A stretch of 46,770 nt of DNA from Pseudomonadota bacterium (GTDB taxonomy: Bacteria; Myxococcota_A; UBA796; GCA-2862545): NCBI GenBank assembly GCA_947490265.1, contig CANLGQ010000003.1, positions 1-46,770 of the forward strand, read 5' to 3'. Under the pieces are notes generated by a model. That model was not told the origin of the DNA. It did no database searches and worked only from the letters and a program-made list of their open reading frames with translations. The position numbers were made by a program, and so were the translations under genes. Of the stretch, positions 16,285-27,427 are shown one piece after another. How positions within the stretch are numbered: position 1 is the first letter of the stretch; each line of letters starts with the position of its first letter.

Positions 16285-18225
16285 TCAGCGAACCACCTCT
16301 CCTGGCGGGCACTCCGGCACCGTCGCCAGCTCGATCACCCCCTTGTCGCCACCGGCCGCGAGCAACATGCCCTGGGACTCCAGGCCGCGAAGCTTGCGCG
16401 GGGCGAGGTTGACGACCACCACGACCGTCCGCCCGACGAGCTGCTCGGGCGCAAATTTGTTCGCGATCCCCGCCACGATCTGGCGGGGAGCGGCCTCGCC
16501 GACGTCGACCTTCAGGACGAGGAGCTTGTCGGCGTCGGGGTGACGGATCGCCTCGAGGACCTTCCCCGTCCGAAGCTGGATCTTGGCAAAATCTTCGTAG
16601 ACGATGAGATTCGTGGGCTCGGACATCGGGGCGGGCTCCGGTTCGGGGGCGGGGATCAGGGAAGCTGGCATCTCGCGATGCCGCGGAAACAACGGCTCTC
16701 CCAAAGTTACTGGAGTTCCGGCCACCAGTCCGGCGAGGTCGCCGGGGCCTCGGGCGAGGCGAGCGAGGGCGGCCTCGTCGAGTCCGACCTTCGCGCCGAG
16801 TTCGGCAGCCTTGGTCGGCATGATCGGGAGAAGCAAGGCGGCAGCCAGGGCGAACACCTCGAGGGTCGCGCGCTGCACGGCCTGCAGGCGCGGCACGTCG
16901 CCGCGCTTGTTCACCGCCCAGGGGGCCTCGGTATCGACGTACTTGTTCCCGGCCCGAATGAGCTCGTTCACCGCCTCGAGCGCCGCCTGCGGGGCCATGC
17001 GGTCCATCTGCTCGGCAAACGCGGCGACCGTGGCCCGGGCGCGCTCCACGAGCGCCTCCTCCGGCGGGCCCCAGGCCCCCCGATCCGGAACGACGCCCCC
17101 TAGCCAATTGGCGGTCATGGAGAGCCCGCGGTGCGCCAGGTTGCCGAGGTCGTTCGCCAGATCGGCGTTGTACCGCGTGAGGAAGGCCTCGTACGAGAAC
17201 GTGCCGTCGCTCCCGAACGCGATCTCGCGCAGGAGGAAGTACCGCGTCGCGTCGCGGCCGAAGGCCTCGATCAAGCCCTCGACGTCGATGGTGTTCCCCT
17301 TCGACTTGCTCATCTTCTCGCCGTGCATCGTCCACCAGCCGTGGGCGAACAGCACCCGAGGAAGCGCAGGACGGGTCGCGGCGGGACACGCCTCCTGGAG
17401 CGCGAGGAGCATCGTGGTCCAGTACACTGCGTGGGTCGTGAGGATGTCCTTTCCGAGGAGCTGAAACGCGGCGGGCCACCACTGATCCCAGCCCTCGGAG
17501 GGGCTCGTCGGGTGCCAACCGACCCCGGTGAGGTAGTTCAGCAACGCGTCGAACCAGACGTAGGTGACGAAGTCGGCGTCGAAGGGGAGCGGGATCCCCC
17601 AGGACATGCGGGCGCGGGGGCGGGAGATGCACAGGTCGTTGAGCGGCTTGCGCAGAAACCCGAGCACCTCGTTCCGACGCATCCCCGGGCGAATGAAGTC
17701 GGGGTTCGCCGCGATGTGATCGAGGAGCGCTTGCTGGTAGCGCCCCATCTTGAACCACCAGTTGTCCTCGGTCAGGCGGACGAGCTTCTCTTTCTCGTAC
17801 TTGCCCTCGGCCACTTCCTTGTCGGTGACGAACACTTCGTCGGACAGGTGGTACCAGCCCTCGTAGGTCGCCCGGTAGAGCAGGCCTTTGTCGTGGAGGA
17901 TCTGCAGCGTGGCGGTCACGACCGCCTCGTGATCCGGATCGGTCGTGCGCAAGAACCGGTCGTAGGACACGCCCAGCCCGGTCATCATCGCCTGAAAACT
18001 GGCGGCCAGTTCGTCACAGTGGGCCTTGGGCGTCAGCCCTCGGGCCTGTGCCGCAGCCATGACCTTCTGCCCGTGCTCGTCGGTGCCGGTGAGGAAGCGG
18101 GTCGGTCGGCCACTCAGTCGGCTCCAACGCGCAGCCGCGTCGGCGGCAACCGTCGTGTAGGCGTGGCCAATGTGCGGCTTTCCATTGAGGTAGTAGATTG
18201 GCGTCGTGATGAAAAACCCGTCCAT
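16285..18225 (-). CDS. metG: Methionyl-tRNA synthetase with C-terminal tRNA-binding domain
   Basis: A class I aminoacyl-tRNA synthetase (646 residues) that charges tRNA-Met. The HIGH motif appears in KPHIGHAYTT (about residues 16-25) and KMSKS in GEKMSKSKGNT (near 305). The connective insertion shows YEGWYHLSDEVFVTDKEV and lacks the zinc-binding cysteines of other MetRS subgroups, as in known zinc-free forms. The last roughly 105 residues, after an acidic Pro-rich linker (EPEPAPMSEPT), form an OB-fold tRNA-binding domain like Trbp111 (DFAKIQLRTGKVLEA, LRGLESQGMLLAA). Full-length family size. Divergent from an unknown gene across 65 bases that must hold its promoter. Confidence 0.96.
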   Translation of the reverse strand: MDGFFITTPIYYLNGKPHIGHAYTTVAADAAARWSRLSGRPTRFLTGTDEHGQKVMAAAQARGLTPKAHCDELAASFQAMMTGLGVSYDRFLRTTDPDHEAVVTATLQILHDKGLLYRATYEGWYHLSDEVFVTDKEVAEGKYEKEKLVRLTEDNWWFKMGRYQQALLDHIAANPDFIRPGMRRNEVLGFLRKPLNDLCISRPRARMSWGIPLPFDADFVTYVWFDALLNYLTGVGWHPTSPSEGWDQWWPAAFQLLGKDILTTHAVYWTTMLLALQEACPAATRPALPRVLFAHGWWTMHGEKMSKSKGNTIDVEGLIEAFGRDATRYFLLREIAFGSDGTFSYEAFLTRYNADLANDLGNLAHRGLSMTANWLGGVVPDRGAWGPPEEALVERARATVAAFAEQMDRMAPQAALEAVNELIRAGNKYVDTEAPWAVNKRGDVPRLQAVQRATLEVFALAAALLLPIMPTKAAELGAKVGLDEAALARLARGPGDLAGLVAGTPVTLGEPLFPRHREMPASLIPAPEPEPAPMSEPTNLIVYEDFAKIQLRTGKVLEAIRHPDADKLLVLKVDVGEAAPRQIVAGIANKFAPEQLVGRTVVVVVNLAPRKLRGLESQGMLLAAGGDKGVIELATVPECPPGEVVR

Positions 18226-18290
18226 CGCGTCTCCTTGCCTCCGCTTATCGCTGCCAAGGGCGCGGCGCGCGGTTACAGGGCGACACCTGC

Positions 18291-19181
18291 ATGATCCGAG
18301 CCGTCGGCTACAGTACTGACCGAATTTCCGCCTTCGACCCTGGCCGTCTATGCCGAGGCCGCGAGCGGTGGATCGAACCGTTCGAGCCCGAGCCCGGCGA
18401 GGCGGCGCGTTCCGACCTGACCCGACTGGTGATCAGCGGAGCGGCGTTCACCGACGACTCCGCCGAAGACGCGCAGCGCGGCCTGCCCCACGGCGGGGTC
18501 GATCTGGCGGGGCTACTCGCCGTCCTGTTCCCCCGCCGATCCTTCCTGGCCTTCATGGAAGACGGCCACCCCGCCGACATCCCCGAGCGCGCCACGGGCG
18601 TCGAGGCCTACGAGGGGCACCGTTCGGGCGGCGCGGTCAGCGAAGGGCTGATCCGCTGGCACCAGATCGCGACGGGCGTGCGTGACTTTCGGGAGATCCT
18701 AGGCGATCCGCCCGACGCCGAACGCGTCCGGGGCTTCCTCCTCCTCCCCGACGGCCACGGCAAGGCCGAGCCGGCGCCCGAGGTCCTCGACGACCTGTTC
18801 CTGCTCGTCGGCATGTCGACCCTCGACAGCCCGCCCGCCCGCTACCAACCCGCCGCGCTCCCCGCCGTGCTCCGCCACGGAGAGGCCGTGATCCTGCTTC
18901 ATCGCGACAAGCACGGTCCTGCGCTCGGGATCTACAGCCGCGAGCCCACCCGCGCCCCGGCCCGTCTCGAGGCCTGGGCCGCCAACGCCGACGTGCTCCT
19001 CGTTCCTTTCGCGATCCCGCCGATGCTCGCTCGCTGGGATCGGGCGATCGCCGAGCTGCGGGTCCGCTGGATGGAGACCCGCACCGACGAATTCCCGATT
19101 CCTCCCGCCCCCGAGCCGCCTCCGTGGCGGAACCGACGCGTGGAGCCCGAGCCGACCGTGGAACCGCCCGCCGAGGAATAG
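18291..19181 (+). CDS. Conserved-looking hypothetical protein
   Basis: A 296-residue protein I do not recognise. It has no signal peptide or membrane segment and looks cytosolic and mixed alpha/beta. Notable segments are a central VRGFLLLPDGHGK, hydrophobic strands AVILLHRDKHG and ADVLLVPFAIPPMLARW, and a Pro/Glu-rich tail from about residue 265. It is bounded by the start of metG and convergent with mltG, with no cotranscribed neighbour. Coding is supported by third-position GC like its neighbours and a long uninterrupted frame from the ATG. No function is proposed. Confidence 0.62.
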   Translation: MIRAVGYSTDRISAFDPGRLCRGRERWIEPFEPEPGEAARSDLTRLVISGAAFTDDSAEDAQRGLPHGGVDLAGLLAVLFPRRSFLAFMEDGHPADIPERATGVEAYEGHRSGGAVSEGLIRWHQIATGVRDFREILGDPPDAERVRGFLLLPDGHGKAEPAPEVLDDLFLLVGMSTLDSPPARYQPAALPAVLRHGEAVILLHRDKHGPALGIYSREPTRAPARLEAWAANADVLLVPFAIPPMLARWDRAIAELRVRWMETRTDEFPIPPAPEPPPWRNRRVEPEPTVEPPAEE

Positions 19182-20135
19182 TCAGCGGACGCCGTACTTC
19201 GTCCGGTTCGCCTCGTGACCGACCGCGTCGACGGCCGGGTGCAGGTTCCCCTCGCCATCATGTAGGTAATACCAGTACTCTGAGGCTAGCGGGGCCGCTG
19301 CGGCCTCGAGCGAAGCGGCCACCGGGTTTCCGATCGCGGTCGGCGGCAGGCCCTTGCGAACGCGGGTGCCGTAGACATCGGCCGGGTCTTTCAGGCGCTT
19401 CAGGAACGCCTGCTTGTCGTTCCAATCGGCCAGCGTGTACCGACTGGTCGCGTCGATTCCGAGCTCCCAACCCCCATCGTAACGCTTCCAGATCACCCCG
19501 GACACGAGCGGGCGGTTCGACGGCCGCGGCTCCTCGCGCTCGAGCATGGAGGCGACGACCACCACCTCGTGGAGCGACCGACCGCCGAACCCATCGGGGT
19601 GCGCCGCCAGGAACCGCTCGGAGAAGGTGGCGAGTTGGCGCTCGATCAAGGTGGCCGGCGAGAAGGAGCTCGGGATCACCTTGTACGTCTCGGGGTACAG
19701 GTAGCCCTCGAGAGTCGGGCCCGTCACGTCGAACGGGAGGTTCACCGACTTCTTCTCGGCAATGGCCGCGTAGGCCCCGGCGGCGATCCAACCCTTGGCC
19801 GCGAGCGCGGCGTCGATCTCCCGGATCCCCCAGCCCTCAACCACCGTGAACGGCACGTCTTCAGGAATCGGGTTGGCGCACAGCACGTCGAGCAGCGCGC
19901 GCAGCGAGAGGTCGCCCCGAACCAGGTGCCGGCCCGCCTTCAGGCAGCTCCCGTCTTCTTGACGAAGAAAGACCTTCCAGGTGAACTCCGAAGGCACGAT
20001 GCCCGCTTCCACCAGGCGTGGACCGAGGCCGCGGGCGGTCGCCCCGGCGGGCACCTCGAAGACCCGCTCGGCGGTGTCGCCAGGATGGAGGGGGGCCTCT
20101 GCGTCGACACAGCTCAACAGCCCGAGCAGGATCAC
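19182..20135 (-). CDS. mltG: Endolytic murein transglycosylase, MltG/YceG family
   Basis: MltG cleaves nascent peptidoglycan glycan strands at the inner membrane and is thought to set strand length. The 317-residue protein has the YceG-family motif EGYLYPETY (residues 143-151) and ASMLEREE (195-202), corresponding to the ASIVEKET-type motif carrying the catalytic Glu. A LysM-like N-terminal segment (about 22-88) precedes the catalytic part. The extreme N-terminus MILLGLLSC looks like a short lipobox signal rather than the usual membrane anchor, so a lipid anchor is possible. It lies 84 bases downstream of the second ArsA-like gene on the same strand. Confidence 0.9.
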   Translation of the reverse strand: MILLGLLSCVDAEAPLHPGDTAERVFEVPAGATARGLGPRLVEAGIVPSEFTWKVFLRQEDGSCLKAGRHLVRGDLSLRALLDVLCANPIPEDVPFTVVEGWGIREIDAALAAKGWIAAGAYAAIAEKKSVNLPFDVTGPTLEGYLYPETYKVIPSSFSPATLIERQLATFSERFLAAHPDGFGGRSLHEVVVVASMLEREEPRPSNRPLVSGVIWKRYDGGWELGIDATSRYTLADWNDKQAFLKRLKDPADVYGTRVRKGLPPTAIGNPVAASLEAAAAPLASEYWYYLHDGEGNLHPAVDAVGHEANRTKYGVR

Positions 20136-20182
20136 CGGCGGACCTCCCGCCTCGGCCTAACGCTTCAGACGTGGAACAACAT

Positions 20183-20207
20183 CCCGAGCCCGCCGGTCAG
20201 GCTCGCG
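20183..20207 (-). terminator. Weak hairpin after the ArsA-like gene pair
   Basis: GAGCC (20186-20190) and GGCTC (20200-20204) form a five-pair stem with a nine-base loop, extendable by a CCC/GGG pairing with a bulge. It lies just downstream of the second ArsA-like stop in the 84-base gap before mltG. No T-tract follows, so it could be a terminator, an attenuator or chance. Confidence 0.28.
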
Positions 20208-20219
20208 GGCGCGGGACCT

Positions 20220-21365
20220 TCAGATGGGCTCGGCGGGGCGGAACAGCCGGCGGCCCACCTTGGCCAGGGCCGGCAGGTCGTGCACGTCGGCCTCCTGCCG
20301 CTCGACGGTTTGGAAAAACCCGCCCCCAGCGGCCCCCGCCCGCAACCGGACGATGAGGGCCGACTCAGCCGAGGCCAAGGCCGCGAGGCGTCGATGTGCC
20401 ATCCCCAGCCGGGCCAGCACCGACGCCCGGATGGGCTCGGGCACGTCGGCGGCGATCGCGGCAACCCGCTCGCCGAGCACCGCGCGGGCATCGTGGCTAC
20501 GGCCGTCGCAGAGGTGCACCTGGTTGACCACCACCCCCCCACGCGGAAGCTTCCGGGTCCGAAGCTCCTCCTGGAAGAACAGGGCGACGTCGATGCTCGG
20601 CTCGGTGGGCGCGCACACCGTCACAAAGCTCGTGGTCTCGGCGCGGAACAAGCTGACCACCCGATCGTGTCGCTCCACGAAGCCCTTGTAGAGGCCCTGA
20701 AAATCACGAAAAAAGGTAGCGAGGTCGTCGAGAAACTCGGCGCCGAAGATGTACCCGAGCAGCCGGTAGACGATCGCCGTCGTGCCGGCGAGCAGGGCCC
20801 CGCCGATCCCCCGCCCGGCGGGCTCGAGGAACCACCTGAGCACCCGCTCGTCCAGAAAGTTGACGAGTCGACCTGGGCTTTCCAAGAAGTCGAGTGCGTT
20901 CTTCACCGGCGGGGTGTCGAGGATCACCAGATCGTAGCGACCGCCGTTCACCACGTCGTGCAGCTTCTCGGTCGCCATGTAGTCCTGGCTTCCCGCGAAG
21001 GTATCGGCCATATGGCGGTATACGTGGTTGTCGAGGATCCGGTCGCGGGCCTCGGCGCTGGGCGCCACCCTGGCGATCAAGGCATCGAACGTGCTCCGCG
21101 AGTCGAGCATCATGGCCCACAGCTCGCCCTTGGCCTCGGGAATGCGCGCGAGATCGACCTGGTGTTCCTCGTTGCCGAACTGCTTGAGGCCCAGGCTGTT
21201 CGCCAGCCGCCGCGCCGGGTCGATCGTGAGCACCATCACCTTGCGACCGGTGATCGCCGCATAAAGCCCAAGGGCGGCCGACGTGGTCGTCTTGCCGACA
21301 CCCCCCGATCCCACGCAGACCACGAGCCGGGTGGCCGCGAGCCAGCGATCGAGATCCAGGTTCAC
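20220..21365 (-). CDS. ArsA/GET3-like ATPase, second of a tandem pair
   Basis: A 381-residue P-loop ATPase of the SIMIBI class. The P-loop is GSGGVGKT (residues 19-26): the second Gly-flanking position, where the signature Lys of the deviant Walker A normally sits, is Ser. VMVLTIDPARRLANSLG (about 46-62) matches the ArsA/Get3 switch region, and YDLVILDTPP is Walker B. A hydrophobic stretch (GGALLAGTTAIVYRLLGYIFG) lies in the region used by Get3 to bind tail-anchored segments. Bacterial members of this type are not arsenite pumps by default. The GTG start lies in the stop codon of the preceding paralogue (GTGA), so the pair is coupled and may form a heterodimer. Confidence 0.82.
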   Translation of the reverse strand: MNLDLDRWLAATRLVVCVGSGGVGKTTTSAALGLYAAITGRKVMVLTIDPARRLANSLGLKQFGNEEHQVDLARIPEAKGELWAMMLDSRSTFDALIARVAPSAEARDRILDNHVYRHMADTFAGSQDYMATEKLHDVVNGGRYDLVILDTPPVKNALDFLESPGRLVNFLDERVLRWFLEPAGRGIGGALLAGTTAIVYRLLGYIFGAEFLDDLATFFRDFQGLYKGFVERHDRVVSLFRAETTSFVTVCAPTEPSIDVALFFQEELRTRKLPRGGVVVNQVHLCDGRSHDARAVLGERVAAIAADVPEPIRASVLARLGMAHRRLAALASAESALIVRLRAGAAGGGFFQTVERQEADVHDLPALAKVGRRLFRPAEPI

Positions 21366-22315
21366 GTCCACGCGATCTCTCGGCGGGTCGCCCCGACGCT
21401 GCGGCCGAGGTGGACCGCCACGGCCTCCACCGTGTCGCGCGGCACGCCGCCAGGCACCGAGGGTGGGACGAGGAGGGGGCTTACCCCGAGTTGCTCGGCC
21501 AGCACGCGCTGAGCGGTCGCCGTGGCCTGCTCGAGCCCGTCTTCCCATCGGCCGGCGAGCACGAACTCCCGCTCCAGCGGCAGCAGGTCCTCGGCCGCCA
21601 CCAGCCGGCGCAGGAGCTCCCGTTCGACCTCGGTGAGGCTCGGGAGCGTCGCCCGATTCAGGAAGACGGTCGGCTGGTGATGCAACATCTGGAAACTGCG
21701 CATTCGGGCGATCGTCTCCAGGGTCTCGTTGACCACCATCTCCTCGGGCAGCGCCACGAGCACCACCTGGGTGCGCGAATCGCCGATCAGGGATTTGAGC
21801 TCGGTGGCGCGGGTGCGGACCGGGCCGGAGCGGAACAAGCCCAACGCGGAGCGCGTGATGTCGAGGAGCGAAAAGGCGTGACCCGAGGCGGGCATATCGA
21901 CCACGACCAGATCGTACTTCTCGACCAGCGCCCCGACCGCCGAGAGGATCACCATCTCGCGCGAGCCCGGCGTGAAGTCGAGAAACCGACCGACGACCGG
22001 GTTGTTCAAGATCAGGTTGGTGACGCGACGCGAGGGCACCACGGACTCGATGTAGGCGTGGAGTGCGCCCTCCCAGGCAAGGTTCGCGAGGTCGAGGTTC
22101 AAGCGGACCGGAGCCGGCTGGAACCGCGGCTCCTTGTGGAAGACCGCCGTCAGGCTCGGCCGCTGGTTGTCCAGTTCGACGACGACGGACCGTCGACCAC
22201 GAACGGCACCGAGCACTGCAAGCGCAGCCGCGTAGGTAGTCTTTCCGGTGCCGCCCTTACCAGTCACCATCACGAGGCGGCTGTCGAGCAGCCGTTCGAC
22301 CGGGTTCTCGCTCAA
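21362..22315 (-). CDS. ArsA/GET3-like ATPase, first of a tandem pair
   Basis: A 317-residue SIMIBI-class ATPase with the complete deviant Walker A GKGGTGKT (residues 19-26), including the signature Lys20. Walker B is YDLVVVDMPASGH, and VVVELDNQRPSL occupies the switch position where ArsA has a DPA. Such proteins use dimer-dependent ATP hydrolysis to move or sort partner proteins; the partner here is unknown. It follows gyrB by 64 bases on the same strand and overlaps the next ATPase gene by four bases. The two paralogues differ at the signature Lys, suggesting a division of labour (inference). Confidence 0.83.
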   Translation of the reverse strand: MSENPVERLLDSRLVMVTGKGGTGKTTYAAALAVLGAVRGRRSVVVELDNQRPSLTAVFHKEPRFQPAPVRLNLDLANLAWEGALHAYIESVVPSRRVTNLILNNPVVGRFLDFTPGSREMVILSAVGALVEKYDLVVVDMPASGHAFSLLDITRSALGLFRSGPVRTRATELKSLIGDSRTQVVLVALPEEMVVNETLETIARMRSFQMLHHQPTVFLNRATLPSLTEVERELLRRLVAAEDLLPLEREFVLAGRWEDGLEQATATAQRVLAEQLGVSPLLVPPSVPGGVPRDTVEAVAVHLGRSVGATRREIAWT

Positions 22316-22379
22316 GGGCGCTCCTCCCCCGGGCAGTCAGACGGGAAGACCAACGCAGGCCCCTCGCGTAGACCGCGCA

Positions 22380-24923
<2,544 letters not shown>

Positions 24924-24931
24924 TCAAGGTT

Positions 24932-26041
24932 TCAGCGAACGGATCCCGGATCCACCCCTGGCACCTGCCGCCCCTCGCTCACCGAGATCCATAGGGTCCG
25001 ATCGCGGGGGAGCGCCCCAAGGTGCGAAGCCGTCGTCGTCGTCGCGAAGACCTGGGCGGACAGGTCGGACAGCGCTGAAACCACCCGGTCCGTGCGAAGC
25101 TGATCGAGTTCGGAGCTGACGTCGTCGAGCAGGAACAGCGGCACGTCGCCGCGGTCGCGAGCCGCCCCCAGTTCCGCCAGCTTCAACGCGAGGACGAGCG
25201 AGCGGACCTGTCCGCGGGAGGCGAACCCGCGGGCAGGTCGCCCGTCGAGCGAGATCGCGACATCGTCCGTCTGGGGGCCGACGAGCACGGCCCGTCTCCG
25301 AAGCTCCTCGGTCCGACTCCGCGCGAGCCGATCGGCCAGCGCGGCGGCCCGGCTCGCGCGATCCTCACCGGTGGCCGCGGTGCGGAGGGTCAACTCCACC
25401 TCGGAGCTACCTCCCGCGATCGCCTGATGAGCGAGCGCGACCCTGCCTACCAGCTCCGCCAACATCGCCGCTCGACGCTCTACCAGGGCGGAACCGGTGG
25501 CGGCGAGTTGGTCATCCAGCGCGTCCAACAAGATCGGATCGGGCTTTGCGGACCGGAGCAAAGCGGACTTCTGATCCAGGATCCTCCGGCAGGCGTGAAC
25601 CACCGCGAGGTGCGACGGGGCGGCGGTGAACGCGGCCCGATCGATCCAGGTCCGGCGACGCGCCGGCTCTCCCTGCACGATCTCCGCGTCTCCCGGACAG
25701 AAAGCAATCGACCGGAGCGCGTCAAAGTAGTCGTCGAGGCCATGGACCGGGCGTTCGTCCCGCCAGATCCGCCGCGCTCCCGCCGTGAGCTCCACCGCGA
25801 CGCGGTCACCGCTGCCAAGTGACGCTTCCGTCCGATTTGCCTCGGCTCCCCATCTGATCAGCTCGCGGCTACGGCTCCCGCGCCACGCTTTCAAGGTCCC
25901 GAGCCAGTACACCGCCTCGAGCGCGTTGGTTTTGCCCTGGCCGTTGGGGCCATGCCAGATCACGAACGAGGCGTCGCCAAGCGAGAGGTCGAATGCGGCG
26001 AGGTTGCGGAACCCGGTCGCCGCCAGCCGGGAAAGCCTCAT
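24932..26041 (-). CDS. recF: DNA replication and repair protein RecF
   Basis: RecF is an SMC-like ATPase that helps load RecA at single-strand gaps through RecOR. The 369-residue protein has TGFRNL near the N-terminus, Walker A GPNGQGKT (about residues 31-38), a central coiled region rich in Ala/Arg, a signature-like SRGQVRSLVLALKLAEL and Walker B FLLDDVSSELD. Length is normal. The gene starts one base after the dnaN stop, indicating cotranscription with dnaN, the classic arrangement. A 92-base gap before gyrB may contain a separate promoter. Confidence 0.95.
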   Translation of the reverse strand: MRLSRLAATGFRNLAAFDLSLGDASFVIWHGPNGQGKTNALEAVYWLGTLKAWRGSRSRELIRWGAEANRTEASLGSGDRVAVELTAGARRIWRDERPVHGLDDYFDALRSIAFCPGDAEIVQGEPARRRTWIDRAAFTAAPSHLAVVHACRRILDQKSALLRSAKPDPILLDALDDQLAATGSALVERRAAMLAELVGRVALAHQAIAGGSSEVELTLRTAATGEDRASRAAALADRLARSRTEELRRRAVLVGPQTDDVAISLDGRPARGFASRGQVRSLVLALKLAELGAARDRGDVPLFLLDDVSSELDQLRTDRVVSALSDLSAQVFATTTTASHLGALPRDRTLWISVSEGRQVPGVDPGSVR

Positions 26042-26042
26042 G

Positions 26043-27155
26043 TCAATCCAGGCGCATGGGCATGACGATGAAGAACGCGCGATCGTCGCCGAGGCCCTTC
26101 ACCAGGCACGGGGCGAGCGGGTGCGCGAGTTCGAACGAGACCCGGTCGCCTCGAACCGCCCCCAGCACTTCGCCCAGGTAGCGCGCGTTGAAACCCACAG
26201 TCAGCGGCTTCCCCTCGAGCTCGACCGGCAGCGTCTCGCGGATTTCCCCCCGATCCGCATTGGCCACGTCGACCTCGAGCTCCCCTTCGCTGAAGGCGAA
26301 CCGCACCGCACGGGCCCGATCTTGAACGAGGATCGCGACCCGACGCAGCACGGCCGAGATCGCCTCGCGATCGAGGATCACCCGATGCTGGCCTTCGGCG
26401 GGAACCACCGCACGGTAGTCGGGAAACTCTCCATCGAGGAGCCGGAACCAGAACATCTGACCGGGCCGGGCGAGCCGGATGGCCCCCGTACCGAACGCGA
26501 CCTCGATCGATTCGTCGCCCTCGAGCAGCTTGCGCAGGACGGTGAGTGCCTTGCGCGGCACGAGCATTCGGGGGCTGACCGCGAATGTTCCGTCGAACGC
26601 GCACTCCGCGGACGCCAAGCGATGACCGTCGGTGGCGACCATCCGGAGGCGCGCGCCATCGGGGGTCGTGACCTGCTCCATGTGCACGCCGTTCAGCCCA
26701 TAGCGTACATCGTCGGTTGCAACGGCGAAGCTGGTCTGTTCCACGAGCCGGCGAAGCTCGGCACCCGCCAGGATCGCGGTGCCGGTCACATCGAAGGCCG
26801 GCAGGGGCGGATACTCCTCTGCGGCGATGCCCGGGAGCTTGAAGGCCGCTCGGCCGCTCCGAACCTCGAGCCGGTTTCCCGCTGCTCCCACCAACTGCAC
26901 CGTCGGATCGGGCAGCGAGCGCACCACCTGAAACAGGTTGGCCGCGTCCACGGCTAGCTGGCCCGGCTTGCTGACGTTGGCTGCAAGATCACCGATGAAG
27001 GCCACTTCGGTGTCGGTGGCCGTGACTCGCAGGCCGCCTTCGCGTGCCACCAACAAGACATGCGACAGCACTTGTTGCGTGCTCCGCCGCTCCACGACGC
27101 TCTGAACGCGGGCGAGGCCCCTTCCGAGCTCCTCGCGATCGATGTACAGGTCCAT
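26043..27155 (-). CDS. dnaN: DNA polymerase III beta sliding clamp
   Basis: The 370-residue clamp encircles DNA and confers processivity on the replicase. Family features include ATDTEVAF in the first domain, LRMVATDGHRLA in the second, and the conserved C-terminus ending MPMRLD, matching the clamp's usual M-P-M-R-L ending. Three repeated domains of about 120 residues fit the length. It lies downstream of dnaA on the same strand with a 280-base intergenic region that carries DnaA-box-like sequences, and it is coupled to recF. Confidence 0.97.
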   Translation of the reverse strand: MDLYIDREELGRGLARVQSVVERRSTQQVLSHVLLVAREGGLRVTATDTEVAFIGDLAANVSKPGQLAVDAANLFQVVRSLPDPTVQLVGAAGNRLEVRSGRAAFKLPGIAAEEYPPLPAFDVTGTAILAGAELRRLVEQTSFAVATDDVRYGLNGVHMEQVTTPDGARLRMVATDGHRLASAECAFDGTFAVSPRMLVPRKALTVLRKLLEGDESIEVAFGTGAIRLARPGQMFWFRLLDGEFPDYRAVVPAEGQHRVILDREAISAVLRRVAILVQDRARAVRFAFSEGELEVDVANADRGEIRETLPVELEGKPLTVGFNARYLGEVLGAVRGDRVSFELAHPLAPCLVKGLGDDRAFFIVMPMRLD

Positions 27156-27193
27156 GTCCGTCCCCGATGCGATGCCCCTCTATCCAGACTGAT

Positions 27194-27213
27194 CGAGATC
27201 TGGATCGATCTCG
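27194..27213. repeat. Seven-base inverted repeat upstream of dnaN
   Basis: Perfect arms CGAGATC (27194-27200) and GATCTCG (27207-27213) are separated by six bases within a GATC-rich segment. It may be a protein-binding site at the origin or a 5' leader hairpin of dnaN mRNA. Confidence 0.55.
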
Positions 27214-27237
27214 TAGCAGAATTAGTGATCGGACCTG

Positions 27238-27246
27238 CTTGTGGAC
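27238..27246 (-). promoter_or_regulatory. DnaA-box-like site
   Basis: On the minus strand this reads GTCCACAAG; with its flank it gives CCGTCCACA, sharing the TCCACA core of DnaA boxes. It is one of three identical 9-mers in the dnaA-dnaN gap. Confidence 0.45.
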
Positions 27247-27280
27247 GGCGCCCGATAACCCGGGTGTCACGGCACTCTTC

Positions 27281-27289
27281 CTTGTGGAC
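27281..27289 (-). promoter_or_regulatory. DnaA-box-like site
   Basis: Second copy, same orientation, minus-strand GTCCACAAG (CGGTCCACA as a DnaA box). The TCCACA core is conserved; the first three bases deviate from consensus. Confidence 0.42.
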
Positions 27290-27418
27290 CGCTCAGGGGA
27301 GCGCCAAGGCGTACTGAACGAGTTGCTGGGGACGAGAGGCCCCGAGGCGCTGAGGACGCTGGCCGTTCATCCCCAGCGGGCCACCGGGGAGAGGATCGTT
27401 CCGCAATCCGTCCCCAGG

Positions 27419-27427
27419 TTGTCCACA
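27419..27427 (+). promoter_or_regulatory. DnaA box TTGTCCACA
   Basis: Eight of nine bases match TTATCCACA, and it is identical to the box variant favoured in high-GC bacteria. It lies just beyond the dnaA stop codon, and its 3' part forms the third, inverted copy of GTCCACAAG. Confidence 0.65.
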
